DNA of 64,000 nucleotides from QHXW01 sp963752965 (GTDB taxonomy: Bacteria; Acidobacteriota; Terriglobia; Bryobacterales; Bryobacteraceae): contig CAVWAJ010000016.1 in the NCBI GenBank assembly GCA_963752965.1, forward strand, positions 124,001 to 188,000, written 5' to 3'. Shown in pieces: positions 9,372-17,873 of the stretch; positions within the stretch are counted from its first letter, which is position 1, and every line of letters begins with the position of its first letter. Under the pieces are notes generated by a model that was given only the letters and a program-made list of their open reading frames with translations, did no database searches and was not told the DNA's origin. The position numbers were made by a program, and so were the translations under genes.

Positions 9372-10301
9372 ATGCTGATCAAAAGAGCGCCCGACATCCC
9401 GTCTTCCGAGATCACGCCGAAACACGTGTATCTGAACCGGCGCAGCTTCCTGGTGGGGCTGCCTCTGGCCGGGGCCGTGCTGTCTGCTGGCAATGCTCTG
9501 GCAGACAACAAGCTGAGCGGAGTCACTAAGAGCCCGTTCAGCACCACCGAGAAGATAACGCCATACAACGACGTTACGCACTACAATAACTACTACGAAT
9601 TCGGCACCGGCAAAGACCAGCCGGCCTCGCTGGCGCAAAAGCTCAAAACTTCGCCGTGGACGGTCAAGGTGGAAGGCGCGGTCAGTGAGCCGCAAACCTT
9701 CGACATCGACGCCATCATGAAAATGGCTCCGCTCGAGGAGCGCATCTATCGGCATCGCTGCGTGGAAGCTTGGTCGATCGTAGTACCGTGGATCGGGTTT
9801 CCGTTGAACGCACTGATCAAAAAAGTCGAGCCGACGGAGAAGGCCAAGTTCGTGGCATTTCAGACTGTGCTTGACCAGAGAGTCATGCTATCGGAAAGCG
9901 CGGCGGGCATTCCGCTGCCGTATGTCGAAGGCTTGCGCATGGATGAGGCCGTGCACCCGCTAGCGATTCTGTGCGTGGGCATGTACGGCGAAGCGCTGCC
10001 GAAGCAGGACGGAGCGCCGGTACGGCTGGTGGTGCCTTGGAAGTACGGCTTCAAGAGCATCAAGTCCATCGTGAAAATCAAGTTCGTGGAAAAGCAGCCG
10101 CCCACCACTTGGAATATCACGAACGCCCGCGAGTACGGATTCTATTCGAACGTAAATCCCGAGGTGGATCATCCGCGCTGGAGCCAGGCTTCGGAGCGGA
10201 GGCTAGGCGAATTCTTTCGGCGCAAGACGCTAATGTTCAACGGATACGGCGATCAGGTCGCACAGCTCTATGCCGGCATGGACCTGCGGAAGAACTACTA
10301 A
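9372..10301 (+). CDS. msrP: Protein-methionine-sulfoxide reductase catalytic subunit MsrP (YedY)
   Basis: Periplasmic molybdopterin enzyme that reduces methionine sulfoxide in envelope proteins, using electrons from MsrQ. Length 309 is normal for the family. A twin-arginine signal is present (LNRRSFLVGLPLAGAV), fitting Tat export of a folded molybdoenzyme. The sulfite-oxidase-type core follows, with the molybdenum-ligating Cys in YRHRCVEAWSIVVPW, then PYVEGLRMDEA and PWKYGFKSIKSI. I prefer the ATG at 9372 to 9345 because MLIKRAPDIPSSEITP matches the usual MsrP N-terminus. msrQ starts 3 bp after the stop, so the two form an operon. Confidence 0.93.
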   Translation: MLIKRAPDIPSSEITPKHVYLNRRSFLVGLPLAGAVLSAGNALADNKLSGVTKSPFSTTEKITPYNDVTHYNNYYEFGTGKDQPASLAQKLKTSPWTVKVEGAVSEPQTFDIDAIMKMAPLEERIYRHRCVEAWSIVVPWIGFPLNALIKKVEPTEKAKFVAFQTVLDQRVMLSESAAGIPLPYVEGLRMDEAVHPLAILCVGMYGEALPKQDGAPVRLVVPWKYGFKSIKSIVKIKFVEKQPPTTWNITNAREYGFYSNVNPEVDHPRWSQASERRLGEFFRRKTLMFNGYGDQVAQLYAGMDLRKNY

Positions 10302-10303
10302 GG

Positions 10304-10957
10304 ATGCCGTTGAGACGCATCCTCGGCAACCGGTGGTCGAAGATTCCTGTGTTCGCGCTCTGCCTGTTTCCCGGACTGCTGTTGGCTTGGAAGGCGTTTG
10401 CGGGGGACTTGGGCGCCAACCCAATTGAGTTCATCACGCATTGGACAGGCGACTGGACCATCCGCTTCCTTTGCATCACGCTCTCCATCACACCGCTGCG
10501 CAAGCTGTTGGGTTTGCCCGAGCTCATTCGTTTTCGCCGCATGCTGGGACTATTTGCGTTCTTCTACGCAAGCCTGCATTTTCTGACCTGGTTCGTGTTG
10601 GACAAATTTTTTGACTGGAACGAGATCGCAAAGGATGTTGTGAAGCGCCCGTTCATTACCGCCGGGTTTACGGCGTTTGTGCTGCTTATCCCGCTCGCGG
10701 CCACGTCAACCACAGGTTGGATTCGCCGGCTGGGCGGCAAGCGATGGCAGATGCTTCACCGGCTGATTTACGTGAGCGCGTGCGCAGGAGTGGTGCACTA
10801 CTACTGGCTGGTCAAGTCGGACATCCGGCTGCCACTGATGTACGGGGCAATAGTGACCGTTCTCCTGGCGTACCGGCTCGTTGTGGATCTGATGAAAGGT
10901 GGCAGGCCGGTGCCGCAGACCACTGGATCTGGACTGGAGCGCCGGTCTGAGGTCTGA
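10304..10957 (+). CDS. msrQ: Haem-binding membrane subunit MsrQ (YedZ)
   Basis: A 217-residue inner-membrane b-type haem protein of the ferric-reductase-like family that passes quinol or flavin electrons to MsrP. Five to six membrane helices are visible. His ligands are likely in FYASLHFLTWF and in MLHRLIYVSACAGVVHYYWLVKSD. ITPLRKLLGLPELIRFRRMLGL is typical of the family. The ATG at 10304 overlaps no upstream gene and sits 3 bp beyond the msrP stop with AAGG just before. The pair repairs oxidised envelope proteins, for example after hypochlorous acid stress. Confidence 0.93.
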   Translation: MPLRRILGNRWSKIPVFALCLFPGLLLAWKAFAGDLGANPIEFITHWTGDWTIRFLCITLSITPLRKLLGLPELIRFRRMLGLFAFFYASLHFLTWFVLDKFFDWNEIAKDVVKRPFITAGFTAFVLLIPLAATSTTGWIRRLGGKRWQMLHRLIYVSACAGVVHYYWLVKSDIRLPLMYGAIVTVLLAYRLVVDLMKGGRPVPQTTGSGLERRSEV

Positions 10958-10962
10958 CACAA

Positions 10963-11619
10963 ATGAAACCTCGGGCTTTCATATTTGAGGCCTATGGCAC
11001 TCTCTTCGACGTACACTCCTTTGTGCTACGGTGCGACTACATCCCAGGGGATTTGCGGGCTCTCGCGGCACTCTGGCGGCAGAAGCAACTCGAATACACC
11101 TGGTTGCGATCACTCATGGAACGCTACGAGGACTTCTGGGAGATCACAAGCGCCGCTTTGCGTTCATCCGTCAGCCAGCTTGGAATCGAAGCGAGCGAAG
11201 CCCAGCTCGACCGCCTCATGCAGGGGTACCTTTCTACGGCGGCATTTCCAGACGCGCGGCCGGCGCTCGAGTCTCTGGCGGGAGTGCCATTAGCCATTCT
11301 CTCCAACGGTTCCCCCAGGATGCTGCAGAGCGTGGTTCGGAGTAGCGGCCTGGAACCCCACTTTGCGGAGATCATCTCGGTGGATCGAGTGAAGACTTAC
11401 AAACCGTCCCCGCGGGTCTATGGTCTCGGCCCCGAAATCCTCGATCTCTCGGCTAAAGAGATTCTGTTTGTTTCGTCGAACTCATGGGACGCAGCGGGAG
11501 CCAAGGCCTTCGGATACAGAGTTTGTTGGTGCAATCGAGAAGGCAGGGAAGCGGAACGCATAGGGTTCCCCGCTGATGTAGCGGTCTCGCGGCTCGACCA
11601 GATTAGTCGTTACATTTAG
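10963..11619 (+). CDS. HAD-superfamily protein, haloacid dehalogenase type II-like, with altered nucleophile
   Basis: 218 residues along the whole L-2-haloacid dehalogenase fold: motif I region FIFEAYGTLFD (residues 6-16), cap-domain LWRQKQLEYTWLRSL, motif II AILSNGSPRM, motif III Lys in KTYKPSPRVYGLG, and motif IV FVSSNSWDAAGAKAFG. In this family the first acidic residue of motif I is the nucleophilic Asp (FDAYGT). Here the codon is GAG, giving Glu. That change normally abolishes ester formation, so the protein may be inactive, may bind without catalysis, or the base may be an error. It starts 5 bp after msrQ and is probably co-transcribed with it. Confidence 0.8.
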   Translation: MKPRAFIFEAYGTLFDVHSFVLRCDYIPGDLRALAALWRQKQLEYTWLRSLMERYEDFWEITSAALRSSVSQLGIEASEAQLDRLMQGYLSTAAFPDARPALESLAGVPLAILSNGSPRMLQSVVRSSGLEPHFAEIISVDRVKTYKPSPRVYGLGPEILDLSAKEILFVSSNSWDAAGAKAFGYRVCWCNREGREAERIGFPADVAVSRLDQISRYI

Positions 11620-12063
11620 GCATATTCAATGACGTATGCCACGACGCCAGTGACCGTCGGAAATTTCACGCAAGCCGTAACTTCAGGACCCTGTCTATCG
11701 CCAATAATGGGTCCGAACCTAAGACCCGTCGCGCCAGAAGGCTACAAGGAAGAGCCGGGTGACCTGCGATATTGCGGATGACCATGTAACAATGTTACAC
11801 GCGGGTTGGCTCACATGATCAAGGCTTGTGGTCGTCAGTTAAAGGATCCGCGCATGTTCGGCAAACGAATCCCTTCAACACGGTTTGATTATTGGCGAAC
11901 GACAACGATTTCAAGCGACATGTTAGTGCCGTCAGCGTCTAGTTCGTGACTGCCGGACGCCTCGGTTTGGCCGATCCGCTTCGTATTCCTTCTGACGATC
12001 TATCCAAGAAAACGGCGCGCAGGACCGTGCCCGATCTTACTGGTCCGGCCTCTCGATGAACGT
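11620..12063. other. Intergenic region between convergent genes
   Basis: About 440 bp between the HAD gene and the convergent clpB. I see no gene. It contains a perfect 15-bp palindrome at 11785-11799, and a minus-strand fragment near 11890-11940 that ends like a secreted protein (SLEIVVVRQ then stop), too short to call. Confidence 0.4.
11785..11799. promoter_or_regulatory. Palindromic operator-like site TGTAACAATGTTACA
   Basis: Perfect 6-bp arms (TGTAAC/GTTACA) around a 3-bp spacer. The size and symmetry fit a dimeric repressor operator. No regulator gene or promoter is adjacent, so this is only a candidate. Confidence 0.25.
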
Positions 12064-14712
12064 TTAGCCCCTGGCGGCTTGCGTTTGTCTGGTGGGTACC
12101 ATCTGGGAGGAGAAGACCAGCTTTCCGTCAGTGCGGTCATAATCAATCCGCACGAGCTGCCCGTCCCGGATGGTCCCATCCAAGAGCAATCGTCCCAACT
12201 GCGTTTCGACGTTCTTCTGGATCGCCCGCTTCAAAGGGCGCGCTCCGTAAGCGGAATCGGACCCGGTGCGGACCAGATGCCGTTTCGCGTCCGGTGTCAG
12301 CTCGATCGTAATGTGACGTTCAGCGAGCCTCGCGCGCAACCGCTCCAGTTGGATGTCCACGATCTGCATCAAATGATCCTCGGACAGCCCATGGAAAACA
12401 ATGATTTCGTCCACGCGGTTCAGGAATTCAGGCCGGAAGAAATGGCGCACCTCTTCCAGGACGGCCTCGTTCATACGCTCAAACTCGGATCCATCGAACG
12501 CGCCGCGATATTCGAGAATTCGCTGGCTGCCGATGTTGGAAGTCATGATCAGAATCGTGTTCTTGAAGTCCACCGTCCGTCCTTGGCCGTCGGTCAGCCG
12601 CCCGTCGTCGAGAATCTGCAGCATGACGTTGAAGACGTCCAGGTGGGCCTTTTCAATCTCGTCAAACAGAATCACGCAATAAGGCCGCCGCCGCACGGCT
12701 TCCGTGAGCTGTCCGCCCTCTTCAAAACCCACGTAGCCTGGGGGAGCCCCGATGAGCCGCGCGACCGCGTGTCTCTCCTGGTACTCCGACATGTCGATGC
12801 GAATCATGGCGCGCTCATCATTGAACAGGAACTCGGCCAGGGTCCGGGCCAATTCAGTTTTGCCGACGCCTGTGGGGCCGAGGAAGATGAAGCTACCGAC
12901 CGGCCGGTTCGGATCCTTGAGGCCCGATCGGGCGCGGACGACGGCATCCGCAACGGCCTCCACCGCTTCGTCTTGGCCGATGACCCGCTTATGCAGCTCC
13001 ACGTCCAAGTGAAGCAACTTTTGTACTTCTCCCTCCATCAGCCGCGAAACGGGAATCGCCGTCCACCGGCTCACCACTTCGGCGATGTCCTGTTCGTCAA
13101 CCTCCTCCTTGATCAGCGGCGTGCCGGCTTGCTTCTTTGAGAATTGCTCCAATTCGGTCTTCAGCTGATGCTCCAATTGCACCAGCTTGCCGTATTTCAG
13201 CTCGGCCACTTTGTTGAGGTCATACTGCCTTTCGTACTTCTCAATCTCGATTTTGACTTGTTCAATCTGCTCGCGAAGCGAGCGCAGCCGCAGCACCGCG
13301 CGTTTCTCCGTCTGCCACTTGGCTTTCGTGGCGTCCGATTCTGCGCGTAGGTCGGCGAGTTCCTTCTCAAGCTTGGTGAGGCGTTCCTTGGAAGCAGCGT
13401 CCTTCTCCTTTTTCAGTGCCTCTCGTTCGATCTCGAGCTGCATCACGCGGCGCAGGCTCTCATCGAGTTCCGAGGGCATGGAGTCGATCTCGGTGCGGAG
13501 CTTGGCGGCGGCTTCGTCAACCAGGTCGATGGCTTTGTCCGGCAGAAAGCGGTCCGAGATGTAACGGTTCGACAGGACGGCGGCGGCCACCAGCGCTGAG
13601 TCCTTGATGCGTACTCCATGGTGGACTTCATACCGGTCCTTGAGCCCGCGTAGGATGGAGACCGTGTCTTCCACAGAAGGCTGATTCACAAGAACTGGCT
13701 GGAACCGGCGTTCCAGCGCGGCATCCTTTTCGATGTTTTTCCGGTACTCATTGAGCGTGGTAGCGCCGATGCAGTGCAACTCGCCACGCGCGAGCATCGG
13801 TTTGAGAAGATTGCCGGCATCCATCGCGCCCTCGACCTTTCCGGCGCCGACCACGGTGTGGAGCTCGTCGATGAAAAGGATGATGCCGCCCGCGGATTCC
13901 TGCACTTCTTTGAGCACCGCCTTGAGGCGCTCCTCGAATTCGCCCCGATACTTGGCCCCGGCAATCAATGCCCCCATATCCAGCGCGATGATCCGCTTGT
14001 CCTTGATCCCTTCGGGGACGTCCCCGCGGACTATCCGCTGCGCCAGCCCTTCCACGATCGCGGTTTTTCCGACTCCCGGTTCACCGATCAGAACGGGGTT
14101 GTTCTTGGTGCGGCGGGACAGGACCTGAATAACGCGACGAATTTCGTCATCGCGGCCGATGACCGGATCCAGCTTGCCATGGCGGGCCGCTTCGGTCAGG
14201 TCGCGGCCGTATCGTTCCAGCGACTGGTAAGTAGTCTCGGGAGTGGGCGAAGTAACTCGCTGGTTGCCACGAACCTCACGCAACGCTTGGGTCAGCCGTT
14301 CGCGGGTGACTCCCATCTGGGCCAGAAGCCGCCCGGCAACACCCTTGTCGTCCGTCATGGCCAGCAAGAAGTGTTCGACCGACACATATTCGTCCTTGAG
14401 CCGCTTGGCTTCGTCCTCGGCTTGCACGAACAACCGGTTCAGGCGTCCGCTGACATACACCTGGTCGGGAGGGCCGCCGGCGGCGCTGGTAACCTTCGGC
14501 ATCCGGCCCAATTCCTCTTCCAGCCGCTGCAACAAAAGGTCGGTGGCCACCCCCGTCTTGGCGAGGATGGCGCCGGCGAGTCCGCCTTCCTGTTCCAGGA
14601 GCGACGCCAACAGATGTTCGACGTCGAGTTGCTGATGGCTAAGCCGAGTCGCTTCCGATTGCGCAGAGCGAAGGGCCTCCTGCATCTTTTCGGTGAAACG
14701 ATTGATGTCCAC
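12064..14712 (-). CDS. clpB: ClpB disaggregase (Hsp100 AAA+ chaperone)
   Basis: An 882-residue cytosolic hexameric disaggregase that extracts proteins from aggregates with DnaK. Order: two Clp_N repeats (about residues 1-145); NBD1 with Walker A GEPGVGKTAIVEGLA and Walker B ILFIDELHT; a coiled-coil middle domain (about 410-530, rich in Lys/Glu) that defines ClpB; NBD2 with GPTGVGKTELARTLA and CVILFDEIEKAH; then the D2 small domain. The GTG at 14712 is the best start: GGAGG lies 6 bp upstream and the protein then begins MDINRFTEKMQEALRSAQ as in the family. The frame is intact throughout. No sigma-32 or CIRCE element could be recognised upstream. It stands alone, so heat-shock control is not shown. 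Confidence 0.95.
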   Translation of the reverse strand: MDINRFTEKMQEALRSAQSEATRLSHQQLDVEHLLASLLEQEGGLAGAILAKTGVATDLLLQRLEEELGRMPKVTSAAGGPPDQVYVSGRLNRLFVQAEDEAKRLKDEYVSVEHFLLAMTDDKGVAGRLLAQMGVTRERLTQALREVRGNQRVTSPTPETTYQSLERYGRDLTEAARHGKLDPVIGRDDEIRRVIQVLSRRTKNNPVLIGEPGVGKTAIVEGLAQRIVRGDVPEGIKDKRIIALDMGALIAGAKYRGEFEERLKAVLKEVQESAGGIILFIDELHTVVGAGKVEGAMDAGNLLKPMLARGELHCIGATTLNEYRKNIEKDAALERRFQPVLVNQPSVEDTVSILRGLKDRYEVHHGVRIKDSALVAAAVLSNRYISDRFLPDKAIDLVDEAAAKLRTEIDSMPSELDESLRRVMQLEIEREALKKEKDAASKERLTKLEKELADLRAESDATKAKWQTEKRAVLRLRSLREQIEQVKIEIEKYERQYDLNKVAELKYGKLVQLEHQLKTELEQFSKKQAGTPLIKEEVDEQDIAEVVSRWTAIPVSRLMEGEVQKLLHLDVELHKRVIGQDEAVEAVADAVVRARSGLKDPNRPVGSFIFLGPTGVGKTELARTLAEFLFNDERAMIRIDMSEYQERHAVARLIGAPPGYVGFEEGGQLTEAVRRRPYCVILFDEIEKAHLDVFNVMLQILDDGRLTDGQGRTVDFKNTILIMTSNIGSQRILEYRGAFDGSEFERMNEAVLEEVRHFFRPEFLNRVDEIIVFHGLSEDHLMQIVDIQLERLRARLAERHITIELTPDAKRHLVRTGSDSAYGARPLKRAIQKNVETQLGRLLLDGTIRDGQLVRIDYDRTDGKLVFSSQMVPTRQTQAARG

Positions 14713-15626
14713 GGCGGACCTCCACAGGAGAACTGACGCCAAACCGACATGGCGATTGCGCCTTGGAGCGTCCGAAGCACCCACTGGCTGCTCCGCGCCG
14801 GACGCCCACACCCTAAGTTTAACGCCGCTCAGGAGAACCGACCCGAGTGAACGCCATGACTACCCCTGCCACGAAATTCGTCACCTTCGCCAGCATATGC
14901 GGATTGCCGACTTACCACCAGTCAGTCTGCTTTTCCAGAGCCCCAAAAACGTCCGGCTTGGGAATCCATAGTAAATTGGATCCAAATCACTTGCGCGTTT
15001 CTGTCGCGAATTCCGGAATCTGCAGCACCTCGCCGAATCAGTACTTTGCAAAAACCTTCATCCCAAATGAGGCACAAATGAGAAAAGGGTTCAAGCAACG
15101 AACGAGGACAAGTCGCGGGCTCTTTGCCCCAGCGCGGGGTTTGCGACGTGAAAGGAGTCTGCCGCCTGCGCCTCAGCCGAATGAAGCCAAGGATATGAGA
15201 TTCTCTCTGCAGAACCTCGTTTCGAACTTACGCGGCCGAACTGGCACTGTGATCGAACCTATTAACGTTTAATGCTTTCAGAATGATCCGTCTGGACCGC
15301 CGACGCCTGTCCATGGCGGGCCCCCACGTTGGACACGTTTCGAACCTTTAGCTTCTTGGAGCCGATTTCTGCGGGGCGGTGACGCCCCACTAGGGGTATC
15401 TGAACTGAACTGCCTAAGTAACCAAAAGCGAACCCAAGAGATGTGCGAGGACGCGAGCCCTGTGGCTCGGGGCGGCCTCTCTTTTTTTCAGGAACGAATC
15501 GATACGACTCGATGCTGCGATCACTGCCAGAAGCTTTCGCTGCCGGTCGTGACAACCAGCTCGAAGCGGGAATGGATGCGCTCCGCGACTTGTGAGTCTC
15601 CTTGCCTCAACCAAGGGGGGTAGGTT
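14713..15626. other. Long intergenic region upstream of clpB and the gnd remnant
   Basis: About 900 bp with open frames of up to 141 codons but no family resemblance, poor starts and frequent stops in the other frames. A hairpin (cgagcc ctgt ggctcg, 15454-15469) followed within 10 bp by a run of seven T could be a weak terminator. A second hairpin, ggggcg gtga cgcccc, lies at 15373-15388. It must hold promoters for both flanking units, but I could not locate them. Confidence 0.35.
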
Positions 15627-15925
15627 ATGATTTCACGAACTCGCATTGGTAAGATGTGGCCCCCGAATCGGCTCGCGCCATGGCGCTCCTCGATGGCGCG
15701 CACCTGGCAAAGTTCGTCGTCCGAGTATCAGACTCGACTGATGAGCGCTGGACGCTCACGGCGGCCATCGACGAGTTGGTTCCGGCCCCTATGCTCAATG
15801 CTGCGCCGTACAAACGGTTAAACCCGCGCGGCGAGAACGACTTCGTCGACAGCGCGTTGTCCGCTCTTCGTTACCAGTTCGGTGGTCATGAGGAAAAGGC
15901 CGCCGCCAAGAAAGGAGATGCCTGA
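15627..15925 (+). pseudogene. gnd: 6-phosphogluconate dehydrogenase remnant (middle deleted)
   Basis: The last 85 or so codons read as the C-terminus of the NAD(P)-dependent 6-phosphogluconate dehydrogenase family: AKFVVRVSDSTDERWTLTAA, then DELVPAPML and SALRYQFGGHEEK. The normal gene has about 300 codons, and the catalytic Rossmann and helical core is missing. The first few codons after the ATG (GGGGGG ribosome site) include I-G-K-M, reminiscent of the N-terminal GLGKMG, in a different frame. It looks like an internal deletion joining both ends. The stop overlaps the zwf start (TGATG), showing that an intact gnd-zwf coupled pair once existed. As it stands it cannot encode an enzyme. Confidence 0.7.
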
Positions 15926-17322
15926 TGACCGCGTCCCGTTCGGATGCGCTCGTGATTTTCGGTGTGACGGGCGATCTCGCCCACAAGATGATCTTCCCGG
16001 CACTCTACGCGATGGTGAAGCGAGGCACCCTCAAGGTCCCGGTAATCGGAGTCGCACTCCCGAATTGGAGCCTGACGCGTCTGCGCAAACGCGTGACGGA
16101 CAGCATAAAGCGATCGGGCGGAATCGATGACAAGCGTGCCCTCCACCATCTTCTGTCCCTGCTCAGTTACGTGAGTGGGGATTATAAAGACCCTAACACG
16201 TTCACGGCGATAAAGAAGGCGCTGGATAAGGCTCGGCGCCCGGCGTACTACCTGGCTATCCCGCCCTCGCTCTTCGAGACAGTCATCAAAGGACTTGGTG
16301 CCGCGAACTTGGCCGAGCAGGCGCGCGTCATTGTCGAAAAGCCTTTCGGACGTGACCTGGCCTCCGCGCGGGAACTCAACCAGGTCGCGCGGACGGTGTT
16401 CCCGGAAGACTCGATCTTTCGCATCGACCACTTCCTGGGGAAGGAGGCGATCATGAATATCCTCTATTTCCGCTTCGCCAATTCGTTCCTGGAGCCGATC
16501 TGGAATCGCAACTACGTGGCCAGCGTCCAGGTAACACTATCCGAGGATTTCGGCGTGCAGGGCCGCGGGGCGTTTTACGAAAGCGCCGGCTGTCTGCGCG
16601 ATGTGATCGAGAACCACCTCTTTCAGATCGTCGCGCTACTTGCCATGGAGGCGCCGTCTGGCAGGGACTTCGGAGCCGTGCACAGCGAGAAAGCCAAGGT
16701 CTTTCAAGCCATGCGTCCTCTGAACCCCGACGACGTGGTGCGCGGCCAGTACGCTGGCTATCGGAAGGAGCCCGGCGTGGCGAAGAACTCCGACGTGGAG
16801 ACGTTCTGCGCCTTGCGGCTCTTCATCGACTCATGGCGTTGGGAGGGAGTGCCGTGGTACCTGCGCTCCGGCAAGTACCTGGCAGATACCGCGACGGAGG
16901 TCCTGGTGGAGCTGAAGCCGCCGCCGCAGAGGCTTTTCGCCGACTCAGCGCCGACAACCGGCCGGGCCAACTACCTGCGATTCCGGCTCTCCCCCAACTC
17001 GGCCGTCGCTCTCGCCGCTCGCGTCAAGCTCGCGGGGAAGGAGTTCGTCGGGGACCAGCGAGAGCTCTACCTGTTCGAAGAACGGCCCGGAGAGGAAGCA
17101 CCCTACGAGCGGCTTTTGAGCGACGCCATGGCTGGTGATGGAGCGCTTTTCACCCGTGAGGACGCGGTCGAGGCCGCCTGGGCGGTGGTCGATCCGGTCC
17201 TGAAGACGCACCACCGGGCCCGCCCTTATAGGCGCTACAGCTGGGGGCCGAAAGAGGCGGACGCGATTATCGCTTCACACGGCTGTTGGCACAACCCAGA
17301 ATCCAAGGAGGCATCCGGATGA
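15925..17322 (+). CDS. zwf: Glucose-6-phosphate 1-dehydrogenase
   Basis: 465 residues; oxidises glucose-6-phosphate to 6-phosphogluconolactone with NAD(P)+, the entry to the oxidative pentose-phosphate path. The N-terminal nucleotide fold has FGVTGDLAHKMIFPALY (GxxGDLA motif). The substrate and catalytic region has IVEKPFGRDL and RIDHFLGKEAIMN, with the active-site His. WEGVPWYLRSGKYL is typical of the C-terminal domain. It is slightly short (485-510 is usual) but complete. The ATG at 15925 overlaps the gnd-remnant stop, so translation was coupled. With Pgm and the glycogen enzymes it links stored glucan to pentose phosphates for phosphoketolase. Confidence 0.94.
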   Translation: MTASRSDALVIFGVTGDLAHKMIFPALYAMVKRGTLKVPVIGVALPNWSLTRLRKRVTDSIKRSGGIDDKRALHHLLSLLSYVSGDYKDPNTFTAIKKALDKARRPAYYLAIPPSLFETVIKGLGAANLAEQARVIVEKPFGRDLASARELNQVARTVFPEDSIFRIDHFLGKEAIMNILYFRFANSFLEPIWNRNYVASVQVTLSEDFGVQGRGAFYESAGCLRDVIENHLFQIVALLAMEAPSGRDFGAVHSEKAKVFQAMRPLNPDDVVRGQYAGYRKEPGVAKNSDVETFCALRLFIDSWRWEGVPWYLRSGKYLADTATEVLVELKPPPQRLFADSAPTTGRANYLRFRLSPNSAVALAARVKLAGKEFVGDQRELYLFEERPGEEAPYERLLSDAMAGDGALFTREDAVEAAWAVVDPVLKTHHRARPYRRYSWGPKEADAIIASHGCWHNPESKEASG

Positions 17323-17545
17323 CGAGCTTGCCCCAGCCGCGTTTCTGCCCGCCCTGATCGCAGCCGGCCAGCACGCCGAGCAACAAGCAGTTGCGGTGGT
17401 CGCGCGGGAAGTTCATGGAAGTTACAAACAGGCATCTTGAAGCAGAGGCGAAAACCAAGTCAGACCTTCAGACGCTTCTTGCCGCGATTCAAGAGAAGCC
17501 AAGCTATGGGTAGGCGGAGCTCAGGCCGTGAAGGAAAGCCGAGCT
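17323..17545. other. Region between zwf and the holin-like remnant
   Basis: Directly after zwf, one frame (about 17320-17442) reads AAFLPALIAAGQHAEQQAV and ends YKQAS before a stop. It has the composition of a protein C-terminus, but I cannot assign a family. Possibly another truncated pentose-phosphate gene. Confidence 0.2.
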
Positions 17546-17644
17546 TTAGTTGGGGACCGTCAGTTTTGCCAGCCCCACGACCAGCATCAACCCTCCCCAA
17601 AGCAGTCCGAAGGTGATTGCCAAGGCCTTCAATGACAGTCGCAT
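17546..17644 (-). pseudogene. Small holin-like membrane protein, early stops
   Basis: A strong GGAGGG site precedes an ATG and MRLSLKALAITFGLLWGGL, the start of a family of about 100-residue membrane proteins often labelled bacteriophage holin. The frame stops after 32 codons. Reading on in the same frame gives SSAFLHGLSSAYP, which resembles the family's next segment, before a second stop. It is degenerate. Confidence 0.45.
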
Positions 17645-17680
17645 GGGTTCCCTCCGGAAACCCTTGTGCACGTCCGGTTC

Positions 17681-17860
17681 TCAGGATTGGTGGATGTCCT
17701 TGAACTTCCGCTCCGGGGGCTTGGGGGCAGAGTCCCCATCATGACAATGGCGTCTTCCTTTTTGACCTGTGCGGGAGCACGTCGGCCGTCGCGCGGAGTC
17801 GAGCGCTTGATGCGCGCGCTGGTGGTTGTAAAAGTAGAAGTGGCCATCCCGCACCGGCAA
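17681..17860 (-). pseudogene. Transposase C-terminal remnant (rve/IS3-like)
   Basis: The minus frame reads DGHFYFYNHQRAHQAL, then runs into a variable tail to a stop at 17681. The F-Y-N-x-x-R-x-H-Q-A-L signature is the C-terminal end of the integrase core of IS3-type and related transposases. No start, DDE core or terminal repeats remain. It lies between the zwf end and ppk2, a likely recombination scar. Confidence 0.5.
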
Positions 17861-17873
17861 CAGATTGAGGCCG

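Noticed and set aside
12079..14736. Long plus-strand open frames opposite clpB (up to 353 codons)
   Set aside because: They are antisense readings of a clear, intact clpB; GC-rich DNA commonly leaves such frames open.
14847..15272. 141-codon plus-strand open frame in the region upstream of clpB
   Set aside because: No family resemblance, no ribosome site and scattered composition; treated as non-coding.
15454..15488. Hairpin followed by a T run as a definite terminator
   Set aside because: The T run is about 8-10 bp away from a 6-bp stem and there is no gene ending nearby, so it is mentioned only as a weak possibility.
17650..17690. Sequence resembling the gtgcacgtccggttct piece seen near group II introns
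   Set aside because: No reverse transcriptase gene, no domain V hairpin and no flanking intron structure; probably chance.
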